Shown: piece after piece, positions 13,100-25,300 of the stretch
Position numbering within the stretch: the stretch's first letter is position 1
How the letters are laid out: each line of letters begins with the position of its first letter
Assembly (NCBI RefSeq): GCF_964204645.1
Contig: NC_134030.1
Span: 5,578,278 to 5,642,277, forward strand
Length of the DNA: 64,000 nucleotides
Source: Tubulanus polymorphus
Lineage: Eukaryota; Nemertea; Palaeonemertea; Tubulaniformes; Tubulanidae
Direction: 5' to 3'
Position numbers and translations under genes: made by a program
The notes under the pieces: model-generated
The model's input: only the letters and a program-made list of their open reading frames with translations
Databases searched by the model: none
Told to the model about the DNA's origin: nothing

Positions 13100-14191
13100 C
13101 CGTCAGATCCAATTTAAATCAAAACATTTACCATTCAAATCGACGCAATTTTCTCCAATTGTCAACAACGTTTCATACAATTTGAATTAACGATAAATAT
13201 TACGCAAACCGATGACCTTTTTGTGTCATAATTGTACAACTAAACGAGCCATTTACCTTTGTTCGTGAGTCGAATTAGCCATCTGATCGGTTTAGTATCC
13301 AACGGCGGCCCGATCGCCATCGGGTATTTTGGGTATGATTCTCAAAAGAAAAGTTACCCATTGCGAACGCGTCCAAATTGCCTGTATATTCCCGATTGTG
13401 TATCAATGACAGTTTCATTGTATTTCCGATAAAGATAAAATCGTTATACATGTTTACGATAGATGTTGCTATGTGTATTTTGTATCCTCCGCGGTGTGTA
13501 GATGATAATTTCAATTTTTTTACTTCCACTATAAATCAGAAATTTTCTGTTTGAAAAATAAGAAACATGATGTTCACCTGGGGAAGATCTAAACACTACT
13601 GTGGTGTAGAGCTCCCGGGTATAATGGCATTTTTTATTTGGCCGTCAAGGTTTTAAAGTGTATATGATTTGTGAGAAGTCATTAGGCGCTCTCTTGTCAG
13701 AGAATGAAAAATAACAAAATTATGGCCCATAATTGCCTGCTATAAAGATAATGGGGTCAGCGAGAACATTAAGGATATTTTTCATCCGAGATGTTCATCT
13801 CGACAGCTCGGAGATATATGACCGACGGGGAAAGCGTAAAAACGCTAACGGTGTTTCGCAAGGTCGCGTTATAGCCATATTTACAAATATGTATCGCCAA
13901 AAACATGTTATGATTTCGCGTGTATTTACCACGGAAGTTACACGCAATGGAAGCCGCACTTGAATCGACCTGTCAAACAACATAAATCGGCTGCATTGAT
14001 TGGCTGCGCGGCCGTCATGTGATCGCCGACAATCGTTGAATATCATTTAGCGTTATTTCTTGCGCTTGTGTATGGAGTTAATAATGGAAATAGGCTGTAC
14101 TACTCCGCGTGTTCGATTCCCGGGGACATCGTATAGCGCCGGGTGAATATTTTACCGCGCAGTGCTGTTTAAATCCTCTTTTTCTCTCACT

Positions 14192-14453
14192 ATGCAGGAA
14201 CTGATGGAGACGGGTTTCATAAACAGTCGACCCAGTATGGCCGAGTTTTTGACGAATGTGGCCGATTTGAACGGTTCCACGCAGGTCGGATCATCAATCA
14301 CGCCGGAGACAAACGTGCCCCCGTATTGCCAGCCGAGTTTGGACAACGATCGGGCGAAAAACGCCGACACGCCGCCGACCAAAATTCCGGAATACCCTTG
14401 GATGAAGGAGAAGAAAAACCAACGCAAAAATCACATCCAGAACGGCTTCGACG
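14192..14453 (+). CDS. Hox2: Hox2 coding exon 1
   Basis: First coding exon of a proboscipedia/Hox2-class homeodomain transcription factor (nuclear, anterior patterning). It encodes 87 complete codons. Residues 8-20 contain GFINSRPSMAEFL, the conserved N-terminal motif of Pb/Hox2 proteins. Residues 68-75 are YPWMKEKK, the hexapeptide that contacts the PBC/Exd cofactor, with the extended form typical of this class. The exon ends GAC-G followed by GTGAGT, a strong phase-1 donor. ATG 14192 is the first ATG after an in-frame TGA at 14144. However, the sequence just before and across the ATG (pyrimidine tract, then TATGCAG) also looks like a splice acceptor, so translation could begin in an unseen upstream exon or at the internal ATG at 14204. 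The join to the homeodomain exon restores the frame exactly. Confidence 0.95.
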
Positions 14454-17400
14454 GTGAGTGTTTTACTATTGTATTTTACTACGTTCGCCTCTCGGCAAAA
14501 GCTATGATAATAAATTACTAGCGTGTAAACCTCCAGTAAATTTATGGCGATGAATGATTAGCTGCTAGCTGCTGCTTACCTACCTGGCCAGACGCCTCTT
14601 GTTGCTCGGCATTAACAATAATATATTACTCAAAACTGTGACATCAGTGTCATGGCTTGGCAAATCTGTGCGTTGTGTGTGGAGTGTGTAATATTCTATG
14701 CGCGCGGCAGATAAAAAATAAGACGATGTTTGTTTTTCCGCTGACACATCGCCGGCACTGACAAAGAGTGATGGCTTCCTTTGATGTGGCCGCGCCGTGT
14801 ACTAGAGCGGCCCGTAACGTTCACTATACGGAAAAAGTACAGACATTCTTCGTCTTTTAATGTACGTCATTTTTGGGGCCCTCGTTCCAGACAAGCCATA
14901 TGCGCGGCCCCGACGTAATTGACCCAGATATGTTCAGTTTTTATTCACACGTCTGCTTTTGTGCCTCGTGATTTATGGGTTTTCCTCTCCCCCTTTGCTT
15001 GTGATTTGTAGTTTTATGATGGCCTCTAAGTGTGATGAGAAATCGGCATGTATTCCGCTGTATTATAACTGTGTCGGTTATAAATTCACGTTTTCGACTT
15101 TCAACAGACATTTCCATAAAACCCACTCGTAGACGTAGAAACATGCATATACAATAAATGCATCCTGATTAACCTAGATTATAATGAAAATAGGTGACTT
15201 AGAAATATAATATCATTGTCGAAGCTTCAAATCCCTCAGCCGTCACCAGATGCAATATCTTATGACATATATCACGTGATGTATCAGCTTCTTCTGGGGC
15301 AATAAAGTTCTAAACTTGAAAATAAATTCTTTTCTAGACGACTAGAAATATTATACAGGAATATTCGGCGCTTTCAGCCGATTTAATCATGGAATCTAAA
15401 GCGATGAAGTCCACGATTTAATTAAACTCGTCCTATATGCGTATGGTGTATGGTGTATTATGTATTTTGATTTGATTTCATTATTCAAGGCTTTGGCTTA
15501 GCTGCAGCTTTGCACTTGTATAGAATATTTACATTCATAATTAAGGCTTCAACGGTGACATCATGGTTTTTGGTTTTTATGACACCTTGTTTTCAGTGAA
15601 CATTTTGTTAATTTATGCAGTGATCACGAAGTCATGACATTATATATAGGCCTATATAGTTCTTAGGCGATTATCACAAAAATATCCAAATCAGTATTTA
15701 TTCAAATATGAACTATTCGAATGAATTAAACGCCATTTTTCATATATTCTATATCCAGACAGACAGCAGACGTATTTATGCAGTTTTGGAAAAGTATTAA
15801 TCGCCCTTTTGTTGTACCGATGAGGCCGTGGCCTTTTTACACGACTATTTCTATCGAAAAGTGACTTTCAAATCGTGGAAAAAATATTCGCGTCGTTTTG
15901 TGATGCTTCAGTTGGTTTCAATTGGAAATTCATTCCGCATTTTCGGATTTTAATTCGACTTCTGCCTGAAAGAGTCGGGGCCGATTTTTATCTCGGTTCT
16001 CGGATTTTGTTGTCGATTTAAATGCTGGCGGAGATGCTATCGGGAAAGCTGTTGAAATTCGGTTTTCGTCCTTTTCGTTAATTGGCGATTACTGTTCGTT
16101 GATAAAAATCGTAACTGTGAGTGGCATTTAATTTAAAAACCCGAGGCGATCTTGATCGGTGCCACAGCGGTCAACGGTGAACTTCAAGCTGGTCCCGATG
16201 TGACACTCCACAAATCAAGCTCTGATGCATTACATTTAGACAGATTTCGATGTTCTTTTGCTGCCAGCCCGTGAAGTTTTGATACGTTCTTATGAACTGA
16301 ATATATACGATACAAAATTTGTGTATCATTTCATTCTGTTGTATTATATCCAACCATATCTATCAATACATATCTTTCGAATAGCCATCATATTGATAAT
16401 AATTGTATGTTCACATATGCGGTGAAAGCAAGGTATAACTGAGTCACTGTTTGACCACTCTGACTTACGGCCAGTGACCAATTGACTTTGCAAGGCATCC
16501 TTGATAAGTCGGTCGCTATTATTTCGCCATTGATAATTCAAAGCTTTCGTTTAAGACTTTCTTTCCGCGTCAACGCATCGGCGTTATTTTATCCCTTTCA
16601 GTCGCTGTCGAAGGGGTGTTACCGTCCAACTCGAGGAGCATTGTCCGAACCCAATCGGTTTTCCATTTTTGAAACAGCGTCTAGATCGATCAGTGAGTCA
16701 TTTCGGAAGTTAGAACCGTGCCGTCAAGGGACCGTGTCTGAAATCATAAACGAATCGTCTAAAAAGTCTTTCCCGATTCAATTTCCTCGTCATAGCTAGT
16801 TGCTTATATTAGTTTGGACAACAACTTCAAAGATGGCGACATCTGATGAAAGCTTCGCCGATTTTTATTCATATGGAAATTATCGCCAACGTGTAAAACA
16901 TGGTTTATTAATTGCGAAAAATATTTTCTAACCGGTCCCGCGAAAACGCCGTCTTAATCCAGTTGTAACCGGTTGGTTAGAAAACAAGAAATGTGGTGCG
17001 GCTGCAACCGCAGATATTTGACGCATGGCTGAATGCTGCAGTCGTGGTAAATAACGATACTTTTTGAATGGATATCTCACTGGTTAACAGCGAATATTTC
17101 ACCGCGTTTCTCTGAACCGACTGCGTGTCGGTTCTTAGTTGTAAACACGACGGCCTTGTGCTACTCGATCGGCCTCTTCAAGAATAATGCCAACATCTTC
17201 CGCCCGGTGGCGGACGAGTCGTATAAAGATGCTCTGGACCAGCCAGATTTTTAAGGCATTTCGCTTATTTTAACCCCACCGCTGCAAGCGGGACCTCAGA
17301 CCAACGTCGATATCACGATTCGAAATATGTTCCTATCTAATGGCGACATTCGGTGTTCAATAAAAATTAGAATACAATGCAGCACCCAGCTGTGGCATGT

Positions 17401-18487
17401 TTCGGGATTGTGCTTGTAGTGTAAGCGACGGGGTAAAGGGTCTTATGGCAAAGCATGACACGTCGACAGGTTTCAGTCTTTGTATTTTTATCCAGATGTT
17501 TATCGATTAACGAATGTATTCGTTTCATTAATTCGCGTTACGCGTCTTGAAATACGCGCATCGAATCAATTGATACTTTACAGGCGAGAGCTCGTTATAA
17601 CTATGGGAAACGAAAAACTAGACCCCAACGAGGAAATTCGATTACTATCTTACGGGATGTAATTAACTTCCTTCACGAGGAACAACTACGAGGTACCCTG
17701 TTGTGTTCAACCTTGGAGTAAACAAGGTTCAACCCTCCCTAGAACTAACAGATACTCAAGGGCGACACCAAGTTCGTCGCAACGAGGTCCCGCCGTACTT
17801 TGACCAGATTTCCATATTCGATGTAACCGATGTGTCTGTCACGCACTCGCGTGTTTACAATCATATCAGTGAAATATTATCTTAATTACCTTTAATACGA
17901 GTTATAATGCGCATATAAACCGCCGGTTTATCGGTGTAAAATACTCGAAAGTAAACAGCTAATACTTTTCCAAATAGAGATATGCTCGACACGCTGATAT
18001 CGTTGGTTTTTTCACCAACTGATTTACGAGCTGCGTATCACAATGCGTATCGGGCGATGTCGACGGTAGGGGTGCGAAAGATTTTTTATTTTTTTATCGT
18101 GCAATGATCCTCCATATTATTTCTTCGCTATCTTCATTGGACCGCGATAAGAGATTCTGATGCATTCTAAATGTGGAGTTGAATAAGTTCAATGATTTTA
18201 TGAATTACCACATCATAAAACCATACGTCGTTATCTGCATATATGATTATATGATGCGCATGAACATTCGGTATTTCACACAAAAAAATAAGCTGTTTAA
18301 ACATGGCTCCCTGATCGTTTATCTTGTTATCTCAATCGACGTTTGGTTTACACGCTCACGTATATAAAAATGGTTTGCGTATCAAAATACGTGATCATTA
18401 TTAGCTGCACGAAATCCAATCCACGACACGAAAAAAAACCTGCCTTTCCGCCTTTCCATCTCTACAAGTTTCGAAGTGGCGACTAAC

Positions 18488-18569
18488 ATGTGGAATGGGT
18501 ACATCTTGAACGATATACACTTGGAATATTTGACCAGAGACATCGAAAACTACGGACTCATAAATTGTG
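18488..18569 (+). CDS. Candidate alternative first exon of Hox2
   Basis: An ATG at 18488 opens 27 codons plus one base, ending at a GTAAAA donor (18570) in phase 1. That is the phase needed to splice in frame to the 63-nt exon at 18970 or directly to the Hox2 homeodomain exon. A strong pyrimidine tract ending in ACAAG (AG at 18467-18468) precedes it, so it may be the second exon of a transcript with a non-coding first exon. The predicted peptide starts MWNGYILND and has no recognised domain. Such an isoform would lack the hexapeptide. The donor is only moderate and the ORF is short, so chance remains a serious alternative. Confidence 0.25.
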
Positions 18570-18969
18570 GTAAAAATGATATAATGTACATCGCCTTAAT
18601 TTCGTTATCAATCGTATATGCATAGGCAATATGTATATAAGGCATATTAGATTATCCGTCGTGTAAAAAACAAGTTTGATTATGTATTGGAGGGACATGT
18701 ATAAGATCTATATATCTTGATACTTGTTACTTGTTTTGCTTGACGGAATGAATATATAAGTGATGTGACTAATAGCTGGTCATTCATTCCCTGTGGATTT
18801 GACGATCTACACTGAAACCGATGCGAATCATACAGCGCACAATTTGATATAAATCCCGGGGTCTATCAGTGAAATGTTGGCTATATTACGTATCTACTAG
18901 AGATCCTTATCAATTGATGCAAATTCGTATTGCTAACTACACGAGCATGCATTACTTTTCATTCGACAG

Positions 18970-19032
18970 AGACAACACATTCTCCAAACATGGACGACTT
19001 CGACGAAATGTTTTCGTCCTTAGACTATCTCC
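18970..19032 (+). CDS. Hox2: Candidate 63-nt cassette exon of Hox2
   Basis: The segment is flanked by ATTCGACAG (with upstream TTACTTTTC) and by a full-consensus donor GTGAGTAT. It begins and ends in phase 1, the same as the Hox2 exon 1 donor and homeodomain-exon acceptor, so its insertion adds 21 residues without a stop or frame change. The peptide includes MDDFDEMFSSLDYL, an acidic run with spaced Phe, Met, Leu and Tyr that resembles short activation motifs. It would sit between hexapeptide and homeodomain, or after the alternative start at 18488. Support is from splice signals and phase only; no homologous exon is known to me. Confidence 0.45.
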
Positions 19033-22000
19033 GTGAGTATACAGGATTCTTTCTGATTTACGTGTATGAAAGAATAGACGAGTTCGTGCCATTATGAAAC
19101 GTATCATTTCACTGTTGTGGTATCGTGATTCCGTTACCTTTTGAATATCTGTCCTTTCGGTTCATTCTTTACTATTCATTGATTCAGATGTGTGTTTATT
19201 ATGATTTCATTCTACAGTTGTACCGTTCGTCGACTTTTTAATCAATGTTTTTGCCTCCGTATGTTCGCGAGTGAATCGTGATTTTACAACCGAGCGCTCG
19301 TGAAGGTATAGAATTATCAGGGCGAAATCAGCTAGATTAAATTTCTCGTTGGGTGTCAGTCGTTTGAATGAATTTAATCAACGATCCGCTGTAAGAATGG
19401 GAGGGAGTTCAAGGTTATTTAAATCTCAAGGGCACGAAGGCACGTAGGTATTTCTCTTAAAAGGTTTGCAGTTCTTCCTGGCGTATAGGTAGCCTTTTGT
19501 ATTCGAGGGATTTGCTTGCAAGGAGAAAATGAATCTTTTTATTCAGTGTACCTTCGTTGACTTCTTAATCTCCCCACCACAGCGGGTCAGGTGTTGTATT
19601 TTATCGTTTCCTGGCAACTTGTCACCTTGTTAAATCCGTGCTATCTATACGGCATTACGGATGTGATTATGCGTTTTAACGGTCACCGGGATCATGGAAT
19701 GAATTTAAATGATGTAACAGCTGCCTGCACAGTATTGTGAAGTGTATATGGGAAGATTTCTTCTTGATACTCGAAGGTTTTTGTCGTCTGATTTTCCTTC
19801 ATTACCTGTTTATTTCGTGTGCATTAGTGCTTTTATAGTTCTTTGTGCGAAGCGTTTGATTCACCTGAGACCCTCCACGATATGACTTTTGTCAGACCAT
19901 GGACGTAGATCTAGTTTTGTCAGACATTTCTTCAAATGTTCTTCCCAGCGTTACTATTTTGAACGGCGCCGTATTTTACACCACATGGCGGCTCTTGTGA
20001 TGTGTCTTGCGGTTGTTTTGATCTGTTTCGATGCGAACCGTTATGATTATCCGACTCGACCAAATACCTTTTCGCAACGCGAATTGACAATTAAACCGAG
20101 AACGCTAACAGAAGTCTCGGACATAATCTGATTACGCACACGCTGTCGGCTTCGTTCTATTGCCCTAAGGCTGGCGATTTTATCGGACAATAACACAACA
20201 AAGTTTACAAACATGCCTAAGCAATTCTTTGAAATTCATGGGTCTTCGATGATTTGAAGGTGCTACATGTCCTTCGGCGAGCGATTGAGCCGCCCAATGC
20301 GTCGCTCGTTTGTGATACGATTGTGTCAAATACGAGGAATCGTTTACACTCACCCGCCCCCTATTGTGCGCGCAGATATTGAACACCTGTTTGCCCCTAT
20401 CTTCTAAAATAGCGTTTCAATCAGATTCTATAGGTTTTAGTTCGGTGTATCGTTGCTATACGGATGTTTGGCCGCTCCAACGTATAATTTTCGGATTGGC
20501 TGGACTTCATGCGAATTCTTGATATTTTGGCAAATCCATGTATTTGTATTCCTTCGTCTTTTCATTGTGTTTTTTTTGTGAACGCTCATATAGCCGGCAG
20601 CGGTTTGATCTGAAATTCACATGTTATTTATTCAGTCCAGTCGGCTGTATACGACGCCTAATACATAATTCTGAAATAGATATTCTTATCACATCCACGC
20701 TATCCGTGTCAAGGAAATGGAACTGTATTCCTGAATTCATATTTCGCGTTAACATCAAGGTAACATTTGCATATTTATGAACGTGACGAATCGACTCGAT
20801 TGCCGCCGCTGTATCGACTAGGGTACAATCAGATCGAAGTAGGATAGTTACTGAGCCGACTCCAGAAATCAATGTCTGAAAATTGGATAATTTCTTCGTC
20901 GTATTAAGATGAAAATAATTCATCTAATCTCAACCAGGCTAATAACTCATTCTTAATTGTAAAAGAACGATAATTTTTTTTCAATTCTATTCAGTTCTTA
21001 TGTGATGCTGGCCTTGGAATGACGCTCTGGGATTCATTAGTTTATGAAGGCCATCTAGCCAGTCCGTGTTACTGATTGACCAAATAAATGTCTCTCTTCG
21101 GCGGCTTATCGCATTAGCATGTGGCGTGTCAACTAATGTAATCTCGCGAACTGACAACCGAAGCCAGCCGTGATGTTCGATATAGCGAATATTAATCGGG
21201 CTTCCCAAAATGAAGTTCATACTGCGATGAATGCCAGAAGACCTTTATACAGTGACTTGGCGTCAGTGTCGTTTCCTTCCGTCAACTTCCAGCCTGTAAA
21301 TGCGACGTGTTTTTTTACTTTATCTGTCGTTCGTTGTCTCAGTGTGATAAGCCGTCTAGGTGGCGTTTCGCTACCGAAGATTACGACGTAAAATGATTGA
21401 CGTACGTCCGTCAATTGTCATTCAAAAAACGCTGTTAATTAATCTACTGATATCAAGGGAAATCTGAATAAGGAGGTTGTGTCAGTTGATTGCGAATAAC
21501 CATATGGCATTTTTGCGTCTGTTGTTTCGTTTATGTGTATGAATATAGAATTAAAGACGTATTTAGTACCGACGTAATGAGCGTTTTTACTGAAAGACAG
21601 TCGACGTCTTCAAGACAAAGTAATGGCGGCTTTTTGCTATGGTTTTATTGCGAGCATAATCGACTGGGAAAGAGTCCGTTCTGATTTCCTCTGCTCGCGA
21701 CAGATTCAATTTAAGCCGGGTTTCTGCGCGCTTTCGGCGTGATCTTTTTTCTCTGCCGAAGACATCAAACACTTCCCGTAATTCCTGTTTTAATTTAGAC
21801 ATTGTCCCGTTGATTCGCCATCTACGTCCATCAAATCCTCCGAACGCGCTATCATTAATTGAAGTTGACGTAATAATGCACGCTCTAAAAGCCGGGCATG
21901 CGCATCGGGCAGATCGGTAAGCCGCTCAAATCGTGTGAGTTAATTGAACTCCGATGTCGTTGCATTTTCTCATTTTGGATCGTCGCAAACTATAAGACGT

Positions 22001-22672
22001 TGGATTTTTAATATTCAAATGAAGGAAAATCCCCGAACTAAAGTTATAAACTAGAAAAGTAATTGGTTTTTCATAGACAAGTCACTGTCTTTTTCAGTTG
22101 AAGCGCAAGAGCATTTTGACATTTCGACTCAAATCTATATAAGCCCTTTTCGAAAACAACTTTTCTTGAAAATGGTTCATATCACTTGAGTGGAAACGTC
22201 AAAATCATCTTACAGTTTTTCTTCAATTCGGATGCGTTATTCGTAAATAGAAAATCGATTGTTTTCAAATGTGACCCGCGAACGTTATCGCTGAATAATG
22301 TCCACCATTTTGAAAGACATTAGGAATACGAATCGTTGTTTATCCCTTCGTATTTTTTCTGCAATCGTTGACCATTGACATGACAAGCACAAGTGCAAGC
22401 GCGACAAAGCATTCATCATTTATAGCTGCCAAAATGTCAAACGCTAGGTCTCAGTCAGTAGTTCTGCTGCCGTGGACACTAGTCCGGTGATGATGTAATT
22501 TTTCACTGATTTCTCAGGTCATTTATCATAGTTAGTGACGGGCACTTGACCATTTATGACCCTGGGGGATAGTTTGGTCATCAGTTGTGCAATGTTCTAC
22601 ATTAAGAACAACACAGCATGAAATTAACTCAACATTAATGTTAATCGAGTTTTTTTCTATTATGTTTTGCAG

Positions 22673-24393
22673 CCCATGGACAGGCTCAAGGTGCCGGAGG
22701 TAACAACCCGCGACGACTACGCACGGCGTACACGAACGCACAGCTGCTCGAGCTCGAGAAAGAATTCCATTTCAACAAGTATCTCTGCCGACCGAGGAGG
22801 ATCGAAATAGCGGCTTCGTTAGACCTGACCGAGCGTCAGGTGAAAGTATGGTTCCAGAACCGACGCATGAAATACAAACGACAAACTCACAACAGTAACA
22901 AATCTTCCGGCGAGTCGGTCGATGGCGAGGAGGCGGTCAGCAATTTAGCGGACAGCACAACCGAATCGGCGTTAGGCGACAACAAAAGTGATTGCGATGT
23001 TAAGGAGAAAATGGAACCACCTTCCGTCGAAAGCAATAACGAGTCTCTGAAATCGCCGAATATTCTGGGTGATCACGGAGAAACAGTGGCGTCGCCTGGT
23101 GATACTAGTTCGAATGGTCAGGCGTCGCCGAAATCTGGCAATACCCCACCGGACATAGCAATAAAGTCCAGTGACGAGTCAGGGTTTAATACGGACAGGG
23201 AAAAAGTTGCAATTAATATCAAGCAGGGTAGCGCGAACGGGGCACGAAGTCCGGGCAAGAAAAAAGAGTTGCCGCGTACAACAGCGTCGCCTATCGACGA
23301 ATCTTGCAAAAAGAGCGTATTTTCAGACATTAACCTTTCCGCGTATCAACATAAACCCGATATGGGCAACATGTTTTCACAGGCCGAGAAATATCAAAGT
23401 TTCGCACAAGAATATCTACAAGGCAGCACCAGCCCCGGTCCTGCTTTTAGTCAATCAGTTTCTAGTCCCGTTACGTCGTTTTCACGGAATACTGCCGCGG
23501 AATTGGCGAACTACCGAGATTTCAACGGTAGCAACTTTCCGGCTTCTGTCGCGTTGACTTCAGTGACAGGAAAGTCGCCACCGTGTCCCGGCATACAACA
23601 ACAGCAGCAACAGCAACAGCAGCTGCATAGCCTTTATAATTTTCCTATCAGCCAGACGCCGCGATCTCAGCAAAAATCACCGAACCAAGGACAAACTAAT
23701 TCGGCTAATCTAGTTGGCTCTCATGCCCAGAACCATTTCAGTTATCTATACCCACAAACTGTGTACGGAGCCTCGCCGCCGTGCACGAGTCCTACAGGAC
23801 AGGCAATCGGGCAAAGTTTTTCCGGGCAACATTCGTTGGACAACAACCAGGCAGCAGCTTATCAACGATTCTCGCAGGACGCGTTCGCCAAAAGTTCTAA
23901 CGCGTACTCGGGCAACGTTGCTCAGGTGAACGGGCATTTTGTGTCGTCATCAGCGGCCGATCACGTGATCAGACAAGTGACGAACGGTCAAATGAACAAT
24001 AACTACACTCAGGGTGCGAACGATTTCATTTTCAACCAAAAGTATAACTCTCAGAATTATCATCATTTCAACTACCACGCCAATCAGACCGCGTGCCAAC
24101 CTAACCAAATCGGCGGAGAGAACTACGGCCCGACTCCGAACGGCGGTGGCGGTGGCTCTTACGCCGAGATTACGCGCATGGTGCCCGGAAGCCACGGACA
24201 TACAGTGACGAATAATTACAACAACGAACAGATCGCGAACTCGAGCTCATCTCCCGCTTTGAACAATAACGAATGCAGCCCTGGCACGTACGTGTCGTAT
24301 TCAAATTACAACAACGAGTGCCCCATTAATCAAATTAGTAATTATGCACCGTACGCGACACCGTACACAACGGGCTTTTACCCCGAAACTTGA
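22673..24393 (+). CDS. Hox2: Hox2 coding exon 2 (homeodomain and C-terminus)
   Basis: Terminal exon of Hox2. The acceptor TTTTGCAG is followed by CC, which completes an Ala codon with the G of exon 1. The homeodomain spans 22708-22887 (residues 100-159), beginning [17 protein letters not shown]. It has the Pb-class core [20 protein letters not shown] and recognition helix [17 protein letters not shown], including Gln50 and Asn51. The 501-residue C-terminal tail is of low complexity: Ser, Pro, Asn, Gln and Tyr rich, with nine glutamines at residues 396-404 (23596-23622) and a short Gly run near 24.14 kb. It ends in a Tyr/Asn-rich segment finishing GFYPET. The whole predicted protein is 660 residues, longer than vertebrate HOX2 proteins but in line with long Pb proteins. 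The frame is open throughout, so the gene appears intact. Confidence 0.97.
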
Positions 24394-25300
24394 ATACACA
24401 CTCACACCAGCTATTTACTGCTTAATCTGGAAAGTGGATCGGACACAAAAGATGTCCGATTTGACCGATCTGGACAAGCATGTCTATTTGTCGTCGGTTC
24501 GTAAGACGAGGATGGTCGCCATTGTTGAGTCGCATCGTTGTCTTGTAAAAATTAAAGTGGTTCGGCCGTTATTGTGTCAGACAAATTGAAGTACATCGAA
24601 TCCATCCGTCAGCGCTGTAGCTATTCCAAGTATAATATGGCTTATCCTTTATGTCAATTAGTGATGGACACGAAGGTCGGGTATAAACGGTCCTTTCGAA
24701 GAAACCGCCAACAGTGACTTTGCCTATGCACACTTCGTGTATATCATACGCTTAGATACGAATTGGTTGAATTTAGAATTTAAGATATCTCGCGGGAAAT
24801 GCAATAAAAAAGCAATAAGCGCCATTAATTTAGCATATCTTTAAGTCCCCGCACGAGAGAAAGACTACGTTTTTGGTTTAAGCTATAGGCATTAGGCATT
24901 TAGGTAAACATGTTGTATGAAGTCATTAACTTGTATAACATGAAATACCATGTTTTTTGCTACGATTAAATGTATTCACACGAACCGTCAATATGCAACT
25001 CGCGTCAACTTTGGTGGAAAATAGGTCTGCTGTACATGTACATATACAGTGTATTTGCACCACCTTTCCTTTAGAAAATGTAAACATATCAAAGAGTAAG
25101 ATTAATGGGTACACGGTCAGTTATTCATTCACATTTTTCTCATTTTTACCGACAAGATCTTTATATATATGTATATAAATATACGGTATATTTCTATGAG
25201 ATATTCGCGAGATTCTCTGTGGAAATACGGTATTTGTAATGTATTTGTATCGTCTAAATTAAACAGGGTTCGTAGTGCAAATGACTGAATGAAAAATAAA
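24394..25300 (+). other. Hox2: Probable Hox2 3' UTR with polyA signals
   Basis: AT-rich sequence follows the TGA. AATAAA occurs at 24803-24808 and again at 25295-25300, either of which could direct 3' end formation. Reading frames here are short and unconvincing. The transcript end is not determined. Confidence 0.5.

Larger units (their letters stand above)
4669..14191. other. Spacer upstream of the Hox2 coding exon
   Basis: About 9.5 kb without a supported protein gene. The longest open frames (about 114 to 136 codons near 10.1 kb and 11.7-12.7 kb) show no domain and occur on both strands over the same DNA, as expected by chance. Notable items, listed separately, are two perfect or near-perfect palindromes (7902-7921 and 9251-9274), a Hox/PBX-type site at 9136-9145, short GAT and GTT runs near 10.25-10.30 kb, and a GC-richer fold-back sequence at 13033-13099. 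Untranslated Hox2 5' exons may lie here but cannot be located by eye. Confidence 0.55.
14454..22672 (+). other. Hox2: Hox2 intron (8,219 bp)
   Basis: The intron starts GTGAGTG and ends TTTTGCAG after a T-rich tract, and separates hexapeptide from homeodomain as in most Hox genes. Most of it is AT-rich sequence without coding character. Exon-like segments at 18488-18569 and 18970-19032 and several GGCGACA motifs (16.8-17.8 kb) are described separately. Open frames in it (for example near 14.95, 16.5, 20.6 and 21.2 kb) overlap on both strands and show no domains. Confidence 0.9.

Noticed and set aside
14108-14125. GTTCGATTCCCGGG resembling a tRNA T-arm just upstream of Hox2
   Set aside because: No D-arm, anticodon arm or acceptor stem around it.
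17694-17703. TACCCTGTTG, similar to the miR-10 family 5' end
   Set aside because: Only the seed matches; the following bases diverge and the flanks do not form a miR-10-like hairpin. No mir-993-like arm was found either.
23118-24208. Open frames in other frames and on the opposite strand within Hox2 exon 2
   Set aside because: Shadows of the Hox2 C-terminal coding sequence with its biased codon composition.
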